A stretch of DNA of 29,354 bases from Isoetes engelmannii (lineage: Eukaryota > Streptophyta > Lycopodiopsida > Isoetales > Isoetaceae). The stretch is from the NCBI GenBank assembly GCA_011763485.2, contig JAANSK020013356.1, positions 1 to 29,354 of the forward strand, given 5' to 3'. The notes beneath the pieces are model-generated. The model saw only the letters and a list, made by a program, of their open reading frames with translations. It was not told where the DNA came from and did not search any database. Below are positions 18,401 to 27,307 of the stretch, one piece after another. Every line of letters starts with the position of its first letter. The first letter of the stretch is position 1. Position numbers and translations under genes: made by a program.

Positions 18401-21197
18401 CAAGTATTTTGTCATGACCTACGAAAAAATATGAAAAGCAGGCCTAAAGAGAAATATGTAGCTTACCGCAAGGTAAATTTTTATTTGACACGTGATGCAT
18501 TTGCTTTTCTGTTATTTGCCCTTGACATGATTTTGTTTTCAAAACAGGGTCTTGGTGTTGTTTGTAACAAGCCTGGTGGATTTCAGAAGGATGATTTTGT
18601 GGTTGAGTTCCTCGGAGAGGTACTATTAACTAGAATAGTATTTTTGGTACCATGCATAGTGAAATCCATACTGGCCTGCATATTTGTCTGTATACCAATC
18701 AAATAACATAACTTGCTTGAAACTTCAGTCTGCCATAAACTTGCATATCATGAACTCAGGAAGGTCGTTTCTTCCATATGCCAATGATCGACTAAGCTTC
18801 TGAGACATGAATTAGCACACTTTTGATTTGCATAGTTTTACTAGGTACCAAGCATGCACTTTTGTGTTAGCCAGAACGTACTAAATAGGTTTTTGCTTCT
18901 TGCGCTTGTAGGTTTATCCTGCTTGGAGGTGGTTTGAGAAGCAGGATGGGATACGTTGCTTTCAGAAGAAAGAACGTGAACCTGCACCAGAATTTTACAA
19001 TATTTTTCTTGAGAGACCCAAGGTTGATAGATTTTGCATTTGTCTTCATGGATCTCTCATTTTCGATACTTATTTCCTTTAGTAATGCAGGGAGATGCTG
19101 CAGGTTATGATCTAGTAGTGGTTGATGCAATGCATAAGGCCAATTATGCAAGTCGTATTTGCCACTCTTGTCGGCCTAACTGTGAGGCCAAGTATGTGTA
19201 TATATACGTATCTCAACATGTGTCCCTTTTTATGTTCTTGATACCTAAATTCTTGTGCTGGCCATGAACAGGGTAACAGCAGTTAATAATAGTTATACCA
19301 TTGGCGTTTACACCTTAAGAGATATAAGTTTTGGAGAAGAGCTAACTTTTGACTACAACTCCGTGACAGAGGTGCTAGTCATTGCCTGCTTTTTAGTAAA
19401 TATCATCTGCATACAAATTTACTCACCTTATTCTTTTTCCTTGTATTTAGAGTAAAGAGGAATACAATTCCTCTATATGCCTCTGTGGCAGTCATGGCTG
19501 CAGGGGTAGTTATCTGAACCTTGCTGGAGCAGAAACTTTTCAAGAGGTATGAAAGCATTTTATTGTGTTTGTGATTTTCTATCTGCGGACTCAAGCTTTT
19601 CACTGCAGGTTATGAAGGAGCATCATGGTATATTACAGCGCCACAATTTGCTTCTACAAGCTTGTACTGATCCTCAAATTTCTCCTGCTACTCTGAAAGA
19701 AATGAAACAAGCTGGGGTTGGGGATTGCATGCTCTCTGGATTGCCAGACTGGCTTGTGAAGTATACATCATTGTTGGTATGTAACACCTTTGGTTTTGAA
19801 ATGAAAGGATTTTTTACTGCTGTTGTTTACATAGGCTGTGGTATGTTTTTCAGGTAAAATTTATTGAATTCGAACGTATTCATCTTCCTGAAGAGTTAAT
19901 CAAAGGGAACAGAAAAAGAAGGAAAGAAGCAGGATCTGAAGCATTTTATGAATTAGACAGGCTTGATGCAGAGGTGCAGGTAGATATTTTGTATGCAAGG
20001 TGACATTCTTGTTTTACATGAATTTATATCTGGTGCTTGTTTTCTTTCTTATCAGGCAGATGGTGTGCATAGTCAAAGACTGCAGAACCTGGCAATAACG
20101 CTAGACAAGGTATGCATATTGTTCGTTAACTGTTCGTGAAGGGTGGAAGATTTTAGAATGACGTGGTTGTCGGTGCAGGTAAGGCATGTTCTTTCCAACC
20201 TTTTCGATGACCCGAGAGAAGCTCCTTCACCATTGAAGAAGGTTGAGGGTAAGGAACTTATAGCAAGAGTTTGGAGAGGAGACAACTCTATGATAGATGA
20301 ACTGCTCCGGTGCCTGGAAGTCCAGCTTTCAAAAGAAAAGCTCTTTGAATTGAAAAAAAATATTCAGGATCATAATCCAGTTGGTTCAGTGGATGGTCTT
20401 AAATCTTCTCTTCTATGGTGAGCTTTTGACAGTCTTTTACCAGTCAAGCATGCTCAATGAGAAATGGTTAATTACCTGCTTTTTACACTTTCACAGGCTT
20501 AGAGACGAACTACTCAAGCTGTCTTCTACGGTATTGTGTCGTCATGATGCTGCCGCAGATGTTATACATATGTATGCACACACAGAATGTTTCTTTACTT
20601 CCGAGGTAACAATTAGATGACCCATAACTTTTTGTGAGTATTAGAACTGAAGCCTATCTTAACTATATGTTGTATCAGGACTATGGCACTTATCAATCAC
20701 CTACATTGGAAATAACTGCGCTTGACCTTGGTAAACAAGGTTCAGGATCATATACTTGGAATAAAACATATGGTAAAGATTATGTTCTTGGTCAGCTAAT
20801 ATATTGGGAGAAACAAAACGCTGAGCCAGGCACAAATCTTACATCTGCGCGTAAAGGCTGTCTGGTCTTACCTGACCTGTCTTCATGCTATGCTAAAAAC
20901 CAACAGGATTTTCAGCGTGCATATGGAAAGAAGCACCGGATTTCAATGTTCAGAACAATGGTACGTAAGAGGCTGGGTTTGTACGAGTTTGTGTGCGCTA
21001 AACAATTTTGGTCCTTGTAGGAACGAAGACCTGAAAAGCAGTGGCCTAAGGAGTTTTGGGAATTTAAGAGCAATAGAGGATTGTATGGAAGTCCAATGTT
21101 TGATGCAATTCAGAAAGGCACTACTGTCAATACGGAAATGATTGAGTGGTTGAAGACTCGCAATGTAGATTTTGTTGGGCCTTACGACGACCAATGA
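12410..21197 (+). CDS. ATXR3: Histone H3 lysine-4 methyltransferase ATXR3/SDG2-like, 20 coding exons
   Basis: Nuclear SET-domain enzyme; in Arabidopsis ATXR3/SDG2 makes most H3K4 trimethylation at active genes. Exons: 12410-12434, 12740-14431, 14534-14575, 14644-16307, 16378-17118, 17195-17331, 17417-18191, 18272-18472, 18548-18619, 18912-19022, 19091-19191, 19272-19371, 19451-19546, 19609-19776, 19854-19979, 20056-20109, 20179-20417, 20497-20605, 20679-20960, 21021-21197. All junctions are GT-AG and every phase agrees, giving 6912 nt and 2303 residues, close to the Arabidopsis length of about 2335. Residues about 250-367 are Arg/Ser/Asp-rich; GYF-like 428-480; F-box/LRR-like about 1078-1190; the ATXR3 signature EWGARMTKASMVPPITRKY precedes SET; SET about 1760-1887 with RICHSCRPNC and FDYNS; post-SET CLCGSHGC; conserved C-terminal region to DFVGPYDDQ. 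The start MMAEVALS is chosen because it is the ATG of an upstream ORF with a matching phase-1 donor; this is the least certain part. No break is seen. Confidence 0.93.
12435..12739 (+). other. ATXR3 intron 1 (305 bp)
   Basis: Donor TCAG|GTTGAG and acceptor TTTTGCAG|CTGC join the 25-nt first coding exon to the large second exon, restoring an Ala codon across the junction. It is T-rich and one of only two introns longer than 102 bp in the gene. A long first intron next to the start codon is a common place for transcription-enhancing sequences in plants, but none is identified here. Confidence 0.6.
13996..14154 (+). other. GYF-like module of ATXR3
   Basis: Residues about 428-480 read SGWIYYDLDGNCQGPMDLDY, then LQYLYETVTLQNDHLVNRLG, then NEWITLESV. 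The pattern W-x-Y-x-D-x-x-G-x-x-Q-G-P is the hallmark of GYF domains, which bind proline-rich ligands. In Arabidopsis ATXR3 the matching position reads KWFYLDYYGTEHGP, so the module is conserved in place but diverged in sequence. Confidence 0.75.
16117..16560 (+). other. F-box/LRR-like segment of ATXR3 (exons 4-5)
   Basis: Around residues 1078-1190 the protein has LEKKIIMSFCQSFQGDLKSI, CRAWHVAVREFL, KVEFLDCSSLNARIQDRALE, then after intron 4 KVIILNGCTLLSPEGITRFL and FIIFVEVRGCSHLRELKSKF. The CRxW motif followed by leucine-rich DCSSL, NGCTLLSPEG and RGCSHL repeats resembles an F-box with LRRs. The Arabidopsis protein has a matching RGCSQF segment by memory. Whether it binds an SKP1 partner is unknown. 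Confidence 0.55.
18548..19546 (+). other. SET and post-SET catalytic block of ATXR3 (exons 9-13)
   Basis: Exons 9-13 encode GLGVVCNKPGGFQKDDFVVE, FLGEVYPAWRWFEKQDGIR, APEFYNIFLERPKGDAAGYD, DAMHKANYASRICHSCRPNC, FGEELTFDYNSVTE and CLCGSHGCRGSYLNL. The cofactor-binding motif is RICHSCRPNC (residues 1842-1851), with Cys in place of the Asn of the canonical NHSC as in the Arabidopsis protein. The catalytic Tyr lies in FDYN (1880-1883). The post-SET zinc cysteines are C1897, C1899 and C1904. All expected catalytic features are intact. Confidence 0.9.
18620..18911 (+). other. ATXR3 intron 9 (292 bp), within the SET domain
   Basis: This is the only long intron in the 3' two-thirds of the gene. It opens GAG|GTACTA and closes GCTTGTAG|GTTTAT. 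A 7-bp-arm hairpin (TACTATT, 6-base loop, AATAGTA) at 18621-18640 overlaps the 5' splice site. GGTACCA-containing motifs near both ends (about 18646 and 18844) are each followed by ATGCA. It may have grown by a small insertion, but no known element is recognised. Confidence 0.5.
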
Positions 21198-22739
21198 CTA
21201 GGCTACAGATTTGTTTTTTGATGATTAATAACCAAATGCAGTTCTTGGCATTGACAGTGGTGTTAATCATCTTAAAACAATTCTGTTCCGCTTTGTAGGT
21301 ATTGTTGGATGTACATCTGTACTTATAATTATTTTCTTGTGGAAGCCTTCTTTAGAGCTCCATTTTCTGTGTACCATTTATATTCATGGGGAGAACCCAC
21401 TGTCTCAATGAGGCAATGTCAAATAATCCATGTATACATGCCTGCAGCAGGCCTTGAAATGAAAGTTACTTTTGCGTTTGCAAGAGGATGCGTTTGAGGT
21501 GCATATGTTCATTTTGATGTCCAAATGTGAATGAAATATTATTATGGTTATATATCTATATATCATGCCTTGTTTTACAGCTAATGTGGCTGGAAATGTT
21601 GGTTTCATAACGTTGTAATGTGTGTGTCATTTTTCGCTTTTCTCGTCTTTTTAGGAGCAGGTTGATTCTGGAATTCACAAGAGGTATATACGATTTTTGA
21701 AGCAGGTATATATAATTTGAAAAATAATTTGCAGATTCATGAAAAGGGATGTTACTCTTTTCCATCAAGATGGCTAAGCAGCTGTATTTTTGCACTTAGA
21801 AAGTGCATCACAGCATGCATATAATACTTCACTGTGCCAAACGTATGTGTTATTTTTGTCCCATTCAAGTGTTAGTCTTATCTGTACGTAATAATATATG
21901 GTATTTATGGAGGCAACGTGGTTTTGAAATATGAAAAGTTTGAACGTACCTTTTAACAGATACAATGCTTTGAGACAGACAAAAGTCAGAAAAAGTTGCT
22001 TATGAAGAATGTTCAGGTGTGAAGCTGGGTCATTGGGTTGAAGGAAAGGAGGTACCGATTATCAAAGAAGAGATAAATACAAGTCGATTTTGAAGTTTGA
22101 TGATTCAAAAAACGTTACCATTATTTATGTTTTCCCTTTGATGAATTTGCCAAAAATCATTCACTTTGGCTTTGTCATCTTGATCAACTTAACAAGGTCT
22201 CCTGTTGCTAATCAGGTGAACTTTTGATTCAGGTGGTCACAAGGTGTCATGATCCAAAAGATAACCCTCAATGTAGGAACAATTCATAAAAGATAACATT
22301 CAAGAATACTATCCATTGACTGATTGTATGGAGAAATAATGCTGCGTCCTCTTTCTCCTGTGTGCTCCCAAAGTCCCTAGCAGGTATTACTTTGGGGGAC
22401 TTGTTAGTCAGCACATATTCTTAGAGCTCATATTCTTAGAGCTACGCGGCCACTTAGAGCCAATCAAATTGTTATGAATTCATCAATTTAGTACAGCGTT
22501 GTCCTTGGTTGCTAGTTACTAATGGAATTCGTGAAGATTGCCTAAATAACAAGGTGCTGTTGCACGAAGGATGGCTCTCATTGGATGAAAAGCTAATTTG
22601 AGAAATTCCACCAGCCATGATCATGATTGCTGAGAATAGGAGAAACTTATCAATTATGATTACACAAGTCTCCTGTAATTTTGTAAACTACGTTTGAGAT
22701 TCCCTTGCATTTTGAAAGATCTGCTTTCTTGTGTCTTCT
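21198..22739 (+). other. ATXR3 3' untranslated region and downstream spacer
   Basis: The 3' UTR must begin at 21198. A likely polyadenylation zone is the A/T-rich AATGAAATATTATTATGG and following TATATATC near 21531-21560, with TTAATAACC near 21223 as an earlier option. Beyond this, to 22739, no coding region, RNA gene or repeat is recognised. Confidence 0.4.
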
Positions 22740-23661
22740 ATCAGTCATGATCTATGACAACAGAAAATGCATTTCCTTCTAAAAACCAAATAGATAACAC
22801 CATTATTGCATTCATCCTCATCTGCCACAATGTGTACTACAGCTGAGATACTCTTGCATGTTACCTTCATCCGTCTAATCTCAAAACAGAGATAGTACCC
22901 TATGCAGTCTGAAGAGTCTGCCACCATAATAGTTCCCTTGCCAAGCCTTGTCTTAGGTATAAATCTGGTGCAGAGTTTACATGAGATGTGAAACCGTGCA
23001 ACAAGATTAAAGTTTGTAGACTGGATCTCAAACCATTTGTCATTGTACCTGGTAAGAAGCTCAAGGCAAAGATGTCAAAGAGCAACGCTAGGGCTTCAAA
23101 GCCCAAAGTCCAAGCTCTCAAATGAGGATCCAGGATCTGGTGACAAATTGTCTTAAGAGTGATGATGGAACTGTGACAAGATTAGATGCTCAGGAATCAG
23201 GATCTGTTACCTCGCTGTAGAATCCAATGCCTCCACAAGAAGGCCTTCTTCCCACACTTCTGCCCCAGGCTTCCCGAACGGAGTGCTCTTCAAGAATGCA
23301 GAATCCAATGGCAAAGCCACTCCGGCCTCCAAAATGATATTGTTCAAGAAGCAAGGAAGGAATTTCAGCCCCCGGCTATTCCATGAACATTCTTCACAAG
23401 GGAAATCTCAATCGTGGCCGTTTCACGAGCTCCAGAGCCGATCCCAATCGACCAAGTGGCATCCATGGAAGATCTTAAGGGCTCAAATGGCATATCTTAC
23501 ACCACACCCCTAGGGCTTGCCCTTACACGAAAAAACAGGGGAGAGGAAATTACGCCAGATTAGAGGCGTTTTTAAAACCTGTAATTGGCCTCGTGGCTAG
23601 GCCTGTGCCTACGTGACCTGTGCCTATGCCTACGTGGCAGGGCCATAATTTCCTTTCCTCG
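22740..23661. other. Unassigned region with short ORFs
   Basis: Open stretches on both strands (for example minus 22745-22927 and minus 22900-23121, plus 23186-23386 and 23283-23513) are not recognised. The minus-strand segment with GKGTIMVADSS is faintly reminiscent of a Ty1/copia polyprotein but too weak to call. Near 23607-23640 the motif GCCTACGTG is repeated in a short imperfect tandem array just left of the large palindrome. Confidence 0.25.
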
Positions 23662-23724
23662 GTTAATGGGCAGGCCATTTCGTAGGGTAAGGGCCTTACC
23701 CTGCGAAATGGCCTGCCCCTTAAC
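23662..23724. repeat. 63-bp near-perfect palindrome
   Basis: The arms 23668-23692 and 23694-23718 (25 bp each, GGGCAGGCCATTTCG outermost) are inverted copies with one mismatch and a single central base. After one more mismatch, GTTAA (23662-23666) and TTAAC (23720-23724) extend it to 31-bp arms. In RNA one mismatch would be a G-U pair. It would form an exceptionally stable cruciform or hairpin. It lies in non-coding DNA with no recognised gene next to it. Confidence 0.9.
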
Positions 23725-26683
23725 ATTATCCCTATCATAAGTATGTGTGAATATCTTGAATTGCGAATACATCTTCGTATACAAAAATTGTAATTCGATT
23801 GATAATGGCAAAAGTTTTTGTGACGAGCCTGCCGAGTTGACCCTCCTGGCAACTTGGGATCGTGTCTAAACTTAAGGATAACTCCAGATTGGTATGAAAA
23901 ACTTGGCAACATTGATAGAACTGGTGAAGAATTTAATCTTTCTTGCAACTAAATATTACATAGTCTAAACTCAATAGACAACTGATTATGAATTCAAATT
24001 ATTTCATGTGCCAATGAATAACTTATATACAATACATTCACAATCTCTAAATTCGTAACTCAAATAGAAGCTTCTAACTCCAGATCTCAAACACGATCCT
24101 CAACTGCTCTGCTGCCATCGCCTTGCTAACATCTTGAAAATCTGGGCTAACAAGAACGTAAGCACAAGCAAAGACACAATATCCTATGTGAGTAGAGTGC
24201 TAGACAATGACAACATATCTAATGAAATACAACACATGAGCATCAGAAGCATAGTCAAAGTACCAAATCATCATGACACATAACTCTGGAACAATGGGTA
24301 GCTCAGCTAGTCTATATGCATGCGCCGTTAACAGGATGCGCTCAGCCAGCTTACATTCCAAGCCCTGTAGTGGGGTGGTGGGGTGAACCTCGTATGCACA
24401 TACCCTTCACAACCCATGTCTGGCACTGGAGGACCACTTACCATAGGAGTTCACAAAAATTAACTGACGTAGCAATCCTGGCCAAGAGAACTAACGCCTG
24501 ATGCCACAAAGCACAAACATAGAGAACATAGAACATGAGTTATGCCGAAGCAACCTAGGCCACCGAACCTGGAAGCCCGACCCGGGAGGATCTAAGAGAG
24601 AACAAAATACCAAGGACAACAGTGGGGCAATGCAAAGACCATACCATGTGATGTTCATTAGAATATTTACTAAACATGTACCTAGATCAAACTCTTTCTC
24701 CTTGTCGAGGTTGCCCATAAAACCAACTATGTCGAATTAGCTTAGCTTACTGATGAAGATCACGATCACAATACGAAAATATCGAGGAAGTCACAAGCCT
24801 GGATGCCATGTTGATGTAGATCCAACAACTATGTACTTCACTGAACAATAGCAATACTAACATTATCTCATATACAAGCTTACCATCCAAAGTCTAGTCC
24901 CCTTATAAGGAACACAAGTTTACATTAGCTTCTATTAGATCCATTAACCATAATAACTTATCATTCTTCCTAGATGTACTTCCCTTGCCAACTCATCCAA
25001 TACCATGTCAGAGTAGATAAACAAGTGATGAAGACTCAACGAATCAAATAAGTCGATGTAACATGCTTAGAACCACTACTCTGATGTAGATATAGGCTAA
25101 CTCCAAAAGATTATTTAAATAAAGCCACTTAGCTAGGGTTTTATAATTTAATATAAGAAAAACCACTTCCGTAGTTTCTATTCAACAAGAACAATTAATG
25201 TCCGCTCTTAAAAATTACACACTTCAAGCTTAATAATTCATGGAATCTTCTGATCGTCGTTGTTGTTTTGACCCATGCTAACTCGTCTCCAGTCAAGACT
25301 TCAATATAGTTGTTTCAAATGCCTCAAAGAATCCTTGTTAATCACCAAATCCCCCTTAATAGACCATAATTTTAAGCAAAACACGTTTAATATTTAGTTT
25401 CAAGTTTCTTTACCAGGATATCCATGCCTCAATTAATTCTTGGCCGTGCCTCAATTAATTTCTGGTTTATAGAACAAAACTGTCAACAAATAAAATTATC
25501 TTAGACCAATAAAAAACACAGACCAAGAAAAGTAACATGAAACTTTTGGAAACTGTGGTTGGAGCATGGATCAACCAATTTTTGCCCTTTTACAGCAAAA
25601 CAACCACTCCAAGGACAAAATCGACCCTTTTTATGTACGTTCAATATGCCCCCATGATTTTCTCAACCTCTTTCTGCTATTCCAGTTTGCCATTGCACAA
25701 CCGTCTCAGATTCTCACTAATAATCTAAATTAGTTCAATCCATACCACTTCGACATTCTACTGGAAAATTACTCTTTCACAGACTCAACATGTCTACTTG
25801 AGATGATTCAAAGTTATATGACAAAGGCATCAAAATCCAAAACTGATTCCAGCACTGCACTGGTATACCATCCTTACGACATGGTACAATCTGATAGCAG
25901 CCCATCTGATCGCAAACCATCCAGTTTATACCATAGCTTCTCGAAACACACAACATAGCCATGAACCACTTATAGAAGCATGTCCGAATCTAATCTAATC
26001 ATGGCAATATATGCAAATCTCAATTAAACCAGTGGAAATCCCCGCCTGATAAGATAGATTGATGCGGTCTAACTTGATGTACTCCTTTAGATGCAATCCT
26101 CCAAGATCTTGCCTCCTTGGTGCAGTTTCTCTCCTTTAGGCTCTGAAAATGTTTGCTCTTCAAAAGCTCGAAAAAGCTCTTCCAAAAATCCTCTTTAATT
26201 TAGCAAACAATTTGCTTATATATATAGCTCTTTGTTGCATGCATGCCAAGCTTTTGTACACAAAATACTATACTGGCGCATCAAGTGGCAGGACTATTAT
26301 AGTTTTTGCAGACCTCAAATATCCAATGGTTGGGCACGTATAGTTTGACAGACTTGCTATTTATGGCAATTTTTGGCACAAAAATATATAGTATATGGTG
26401 CTAGGATTTACGGGTACCATCTATAGTCGATATTCTGGAATTAGGTTGAAGAAGGTTTTTTGTTTTATTTTTGTTGCATTTATGACCATCCTGACCCAAA
26501 ATTCATTATCCAAAATTGTGTATTTTCTTGTATATGCATCTTTTTGTTGGGTAGATTCATAATTTTGATGGCTGGGTCTTTCTATGGACACCTCAATTTG
26601 AAGCTAAGTGGCCGGATTTGGAAGCTCGGTGGTTTAGTGCTGATAGATTGCATCTTCCTTCGGGTTTCGCTTGTGTCTGTATT
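23725..26683. other. Gene-poor AT-rich region
   Basis: About 3 kb with no recognised gene on either strand. Short ORFs are present but show no motif. On the minus strand, ATCTACATCA followed by TGGCATCCAGGC (near 24800-24825) faintly resembles the LTR end and primer site of a copia element, but no matching LTR or pol was found, so no element is called. Confidence 0.35.
25422..25465. repeat. 22-bp tandem duplication
   Basis: Two adjacent 22-bp units, starting CCATGCCTCAATTAATT (25422-25443) and CCGTGCCTCAATTAATT (25444-25465), differ at only a few positions. The duplication is recent-looking. No function is evident. Confidence 0.8.
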
Positions 26684-26860
26684 GGCATCGATCCGAGCCA
26701 TCGGATCGAGATTCTAGAAGGGGACAAGCATGCATGTCTCGCATGCATGCATTGCATGCATTTTCTGGTGGGGCGATTGCTATTTAAGGCGTTTTTCTTC
26801 ATCAACATCTCATCTGCGCTTCCTCATCCCTCTCAGCAGTACATTGTTCTCTTATCTTTG
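26684..26860 (+). promoter_or_regulatory. Promoter-like block, copy A: RY boxes plus TATA
   Basis: This block has RY/Sph boxes (CATGCATG at 26729-26736 and 26742-26749, plus TGCATGCA near 26754) followed 35-55 bp later by a TATA-like TATTTAAGG at 26781-26789. A CT-rich leader-like stretch and an ATG at 26866 follow. RY boxes are bound by plant B3 factors of the ABI3/VP1 type. The same arrangement recurs about 370 bp downstream. Confidence 0.5.
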
Positions 26861-26865
26861 AAACC

Positions 26866-26994
26866 ATGCAGAGGAAGGGCTTCTCTCTGCTTGGCTTGAA
26901 CAATTTGGCGTCTCTTTTCATGCTATGGTATGTTCTTTCCCAGCTTCACCTCTTCTTTGGTCTTCAATCCTCGTCCTCGATCCCATTTTGTTAA
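26866..26994 (+). CDS. Possible small ORF (42 codons) behind promoter copy A
   Basis: ATG at 26866 opens MQRKGFSLLGLNNLASLFML, then WYVLSQLHLFFGLQSSSSIPFC and a TAA stop. It is hydrophobic and begins like a signal peptide. A good 5' splice site (CTATG|GTATGT near 26925) falls inside it, so it may be only the first exon of a spliced gene. No family is recognised and expression is unproven. Confidence 0.2.
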   Translation: MQRKGFSLLGLNNLASLFMLWYVLSQLHLFFGLQSSSSIPFC

Positions 26995-27053
26995 TTGAAG
27001 TTCTCTTCTTTTCGGGAGTTTTTGTCGTTTCCATACGAGCCCCATTCTAAAAT

Positions 27054-27221
27054 GGCATCAATCCGAGCCATCGGATTAGAAGGGGGCGAGCATGCATGTC
27101 TCACATGTATGCATTGCATGCATTTTCTGGTGGGACGATCGCTATTTAAGGCGTGGATCTTCATCAACATCTCATCGGCGCTTTCTCGTCTCTCTCAGAA
27201 GTACGTTGTTCTCTTATCTTT
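27054..27221 (+). promoter_or_regulatory. Promoter-like block, copy B: duplicate of copy A
   Basis: Copy B repeats copy A at high identity with small gaps. Shared features are GAGCCATCGGAT, the RY box CATGCATG (27091-27098), TGCATTGCATGCATTTTCTG, TATTTAAGG (27143-27151), CTTCATCAACATCTCATC and TTGTTCTCTTATCTTT. The TATA and RY spacing is preserved even where other positions changed. The sequence downstream differs from copy A. Confidence 0.55.
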
Positions 27222-27243
27222 ATCGCGTGGCATGCGTGACCAC

Positions 27244-27307
27244 CCCCTCGCTTTTCGAGGTTTTGTGGCATGGCATGCTTGAATAACCCCTCGCTTTTCG
27301 AGGTTTT
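27244..27307 (+). repeat. Paired 21-bp repeats, each a small hairpin
   Basis: The 21-base unit CCCCTCGCTTTTCGAGGTTT plus T occurs identically at 27244-27264 and 27287-27307, a period of 43 bp. Each unit folds as CCTCG, loop CTTTT, CGAGG. A reverse-complement echo, CCTCGAAAACC, lies near 27466. They lie directly downstream of promoter copy B. Confidence 0.8.

Noticed and set aside
22745-24830. Possible Ty1/copia remnant on the minus strand
   Set aside because: A GKGTIMVADSS-like peptide and a primer-site-like TGGCATCCAGGC are suggestive, but no reverse transcriptase, integrase or matching LTR pair is visible, so the call would rest on two weak motifs.
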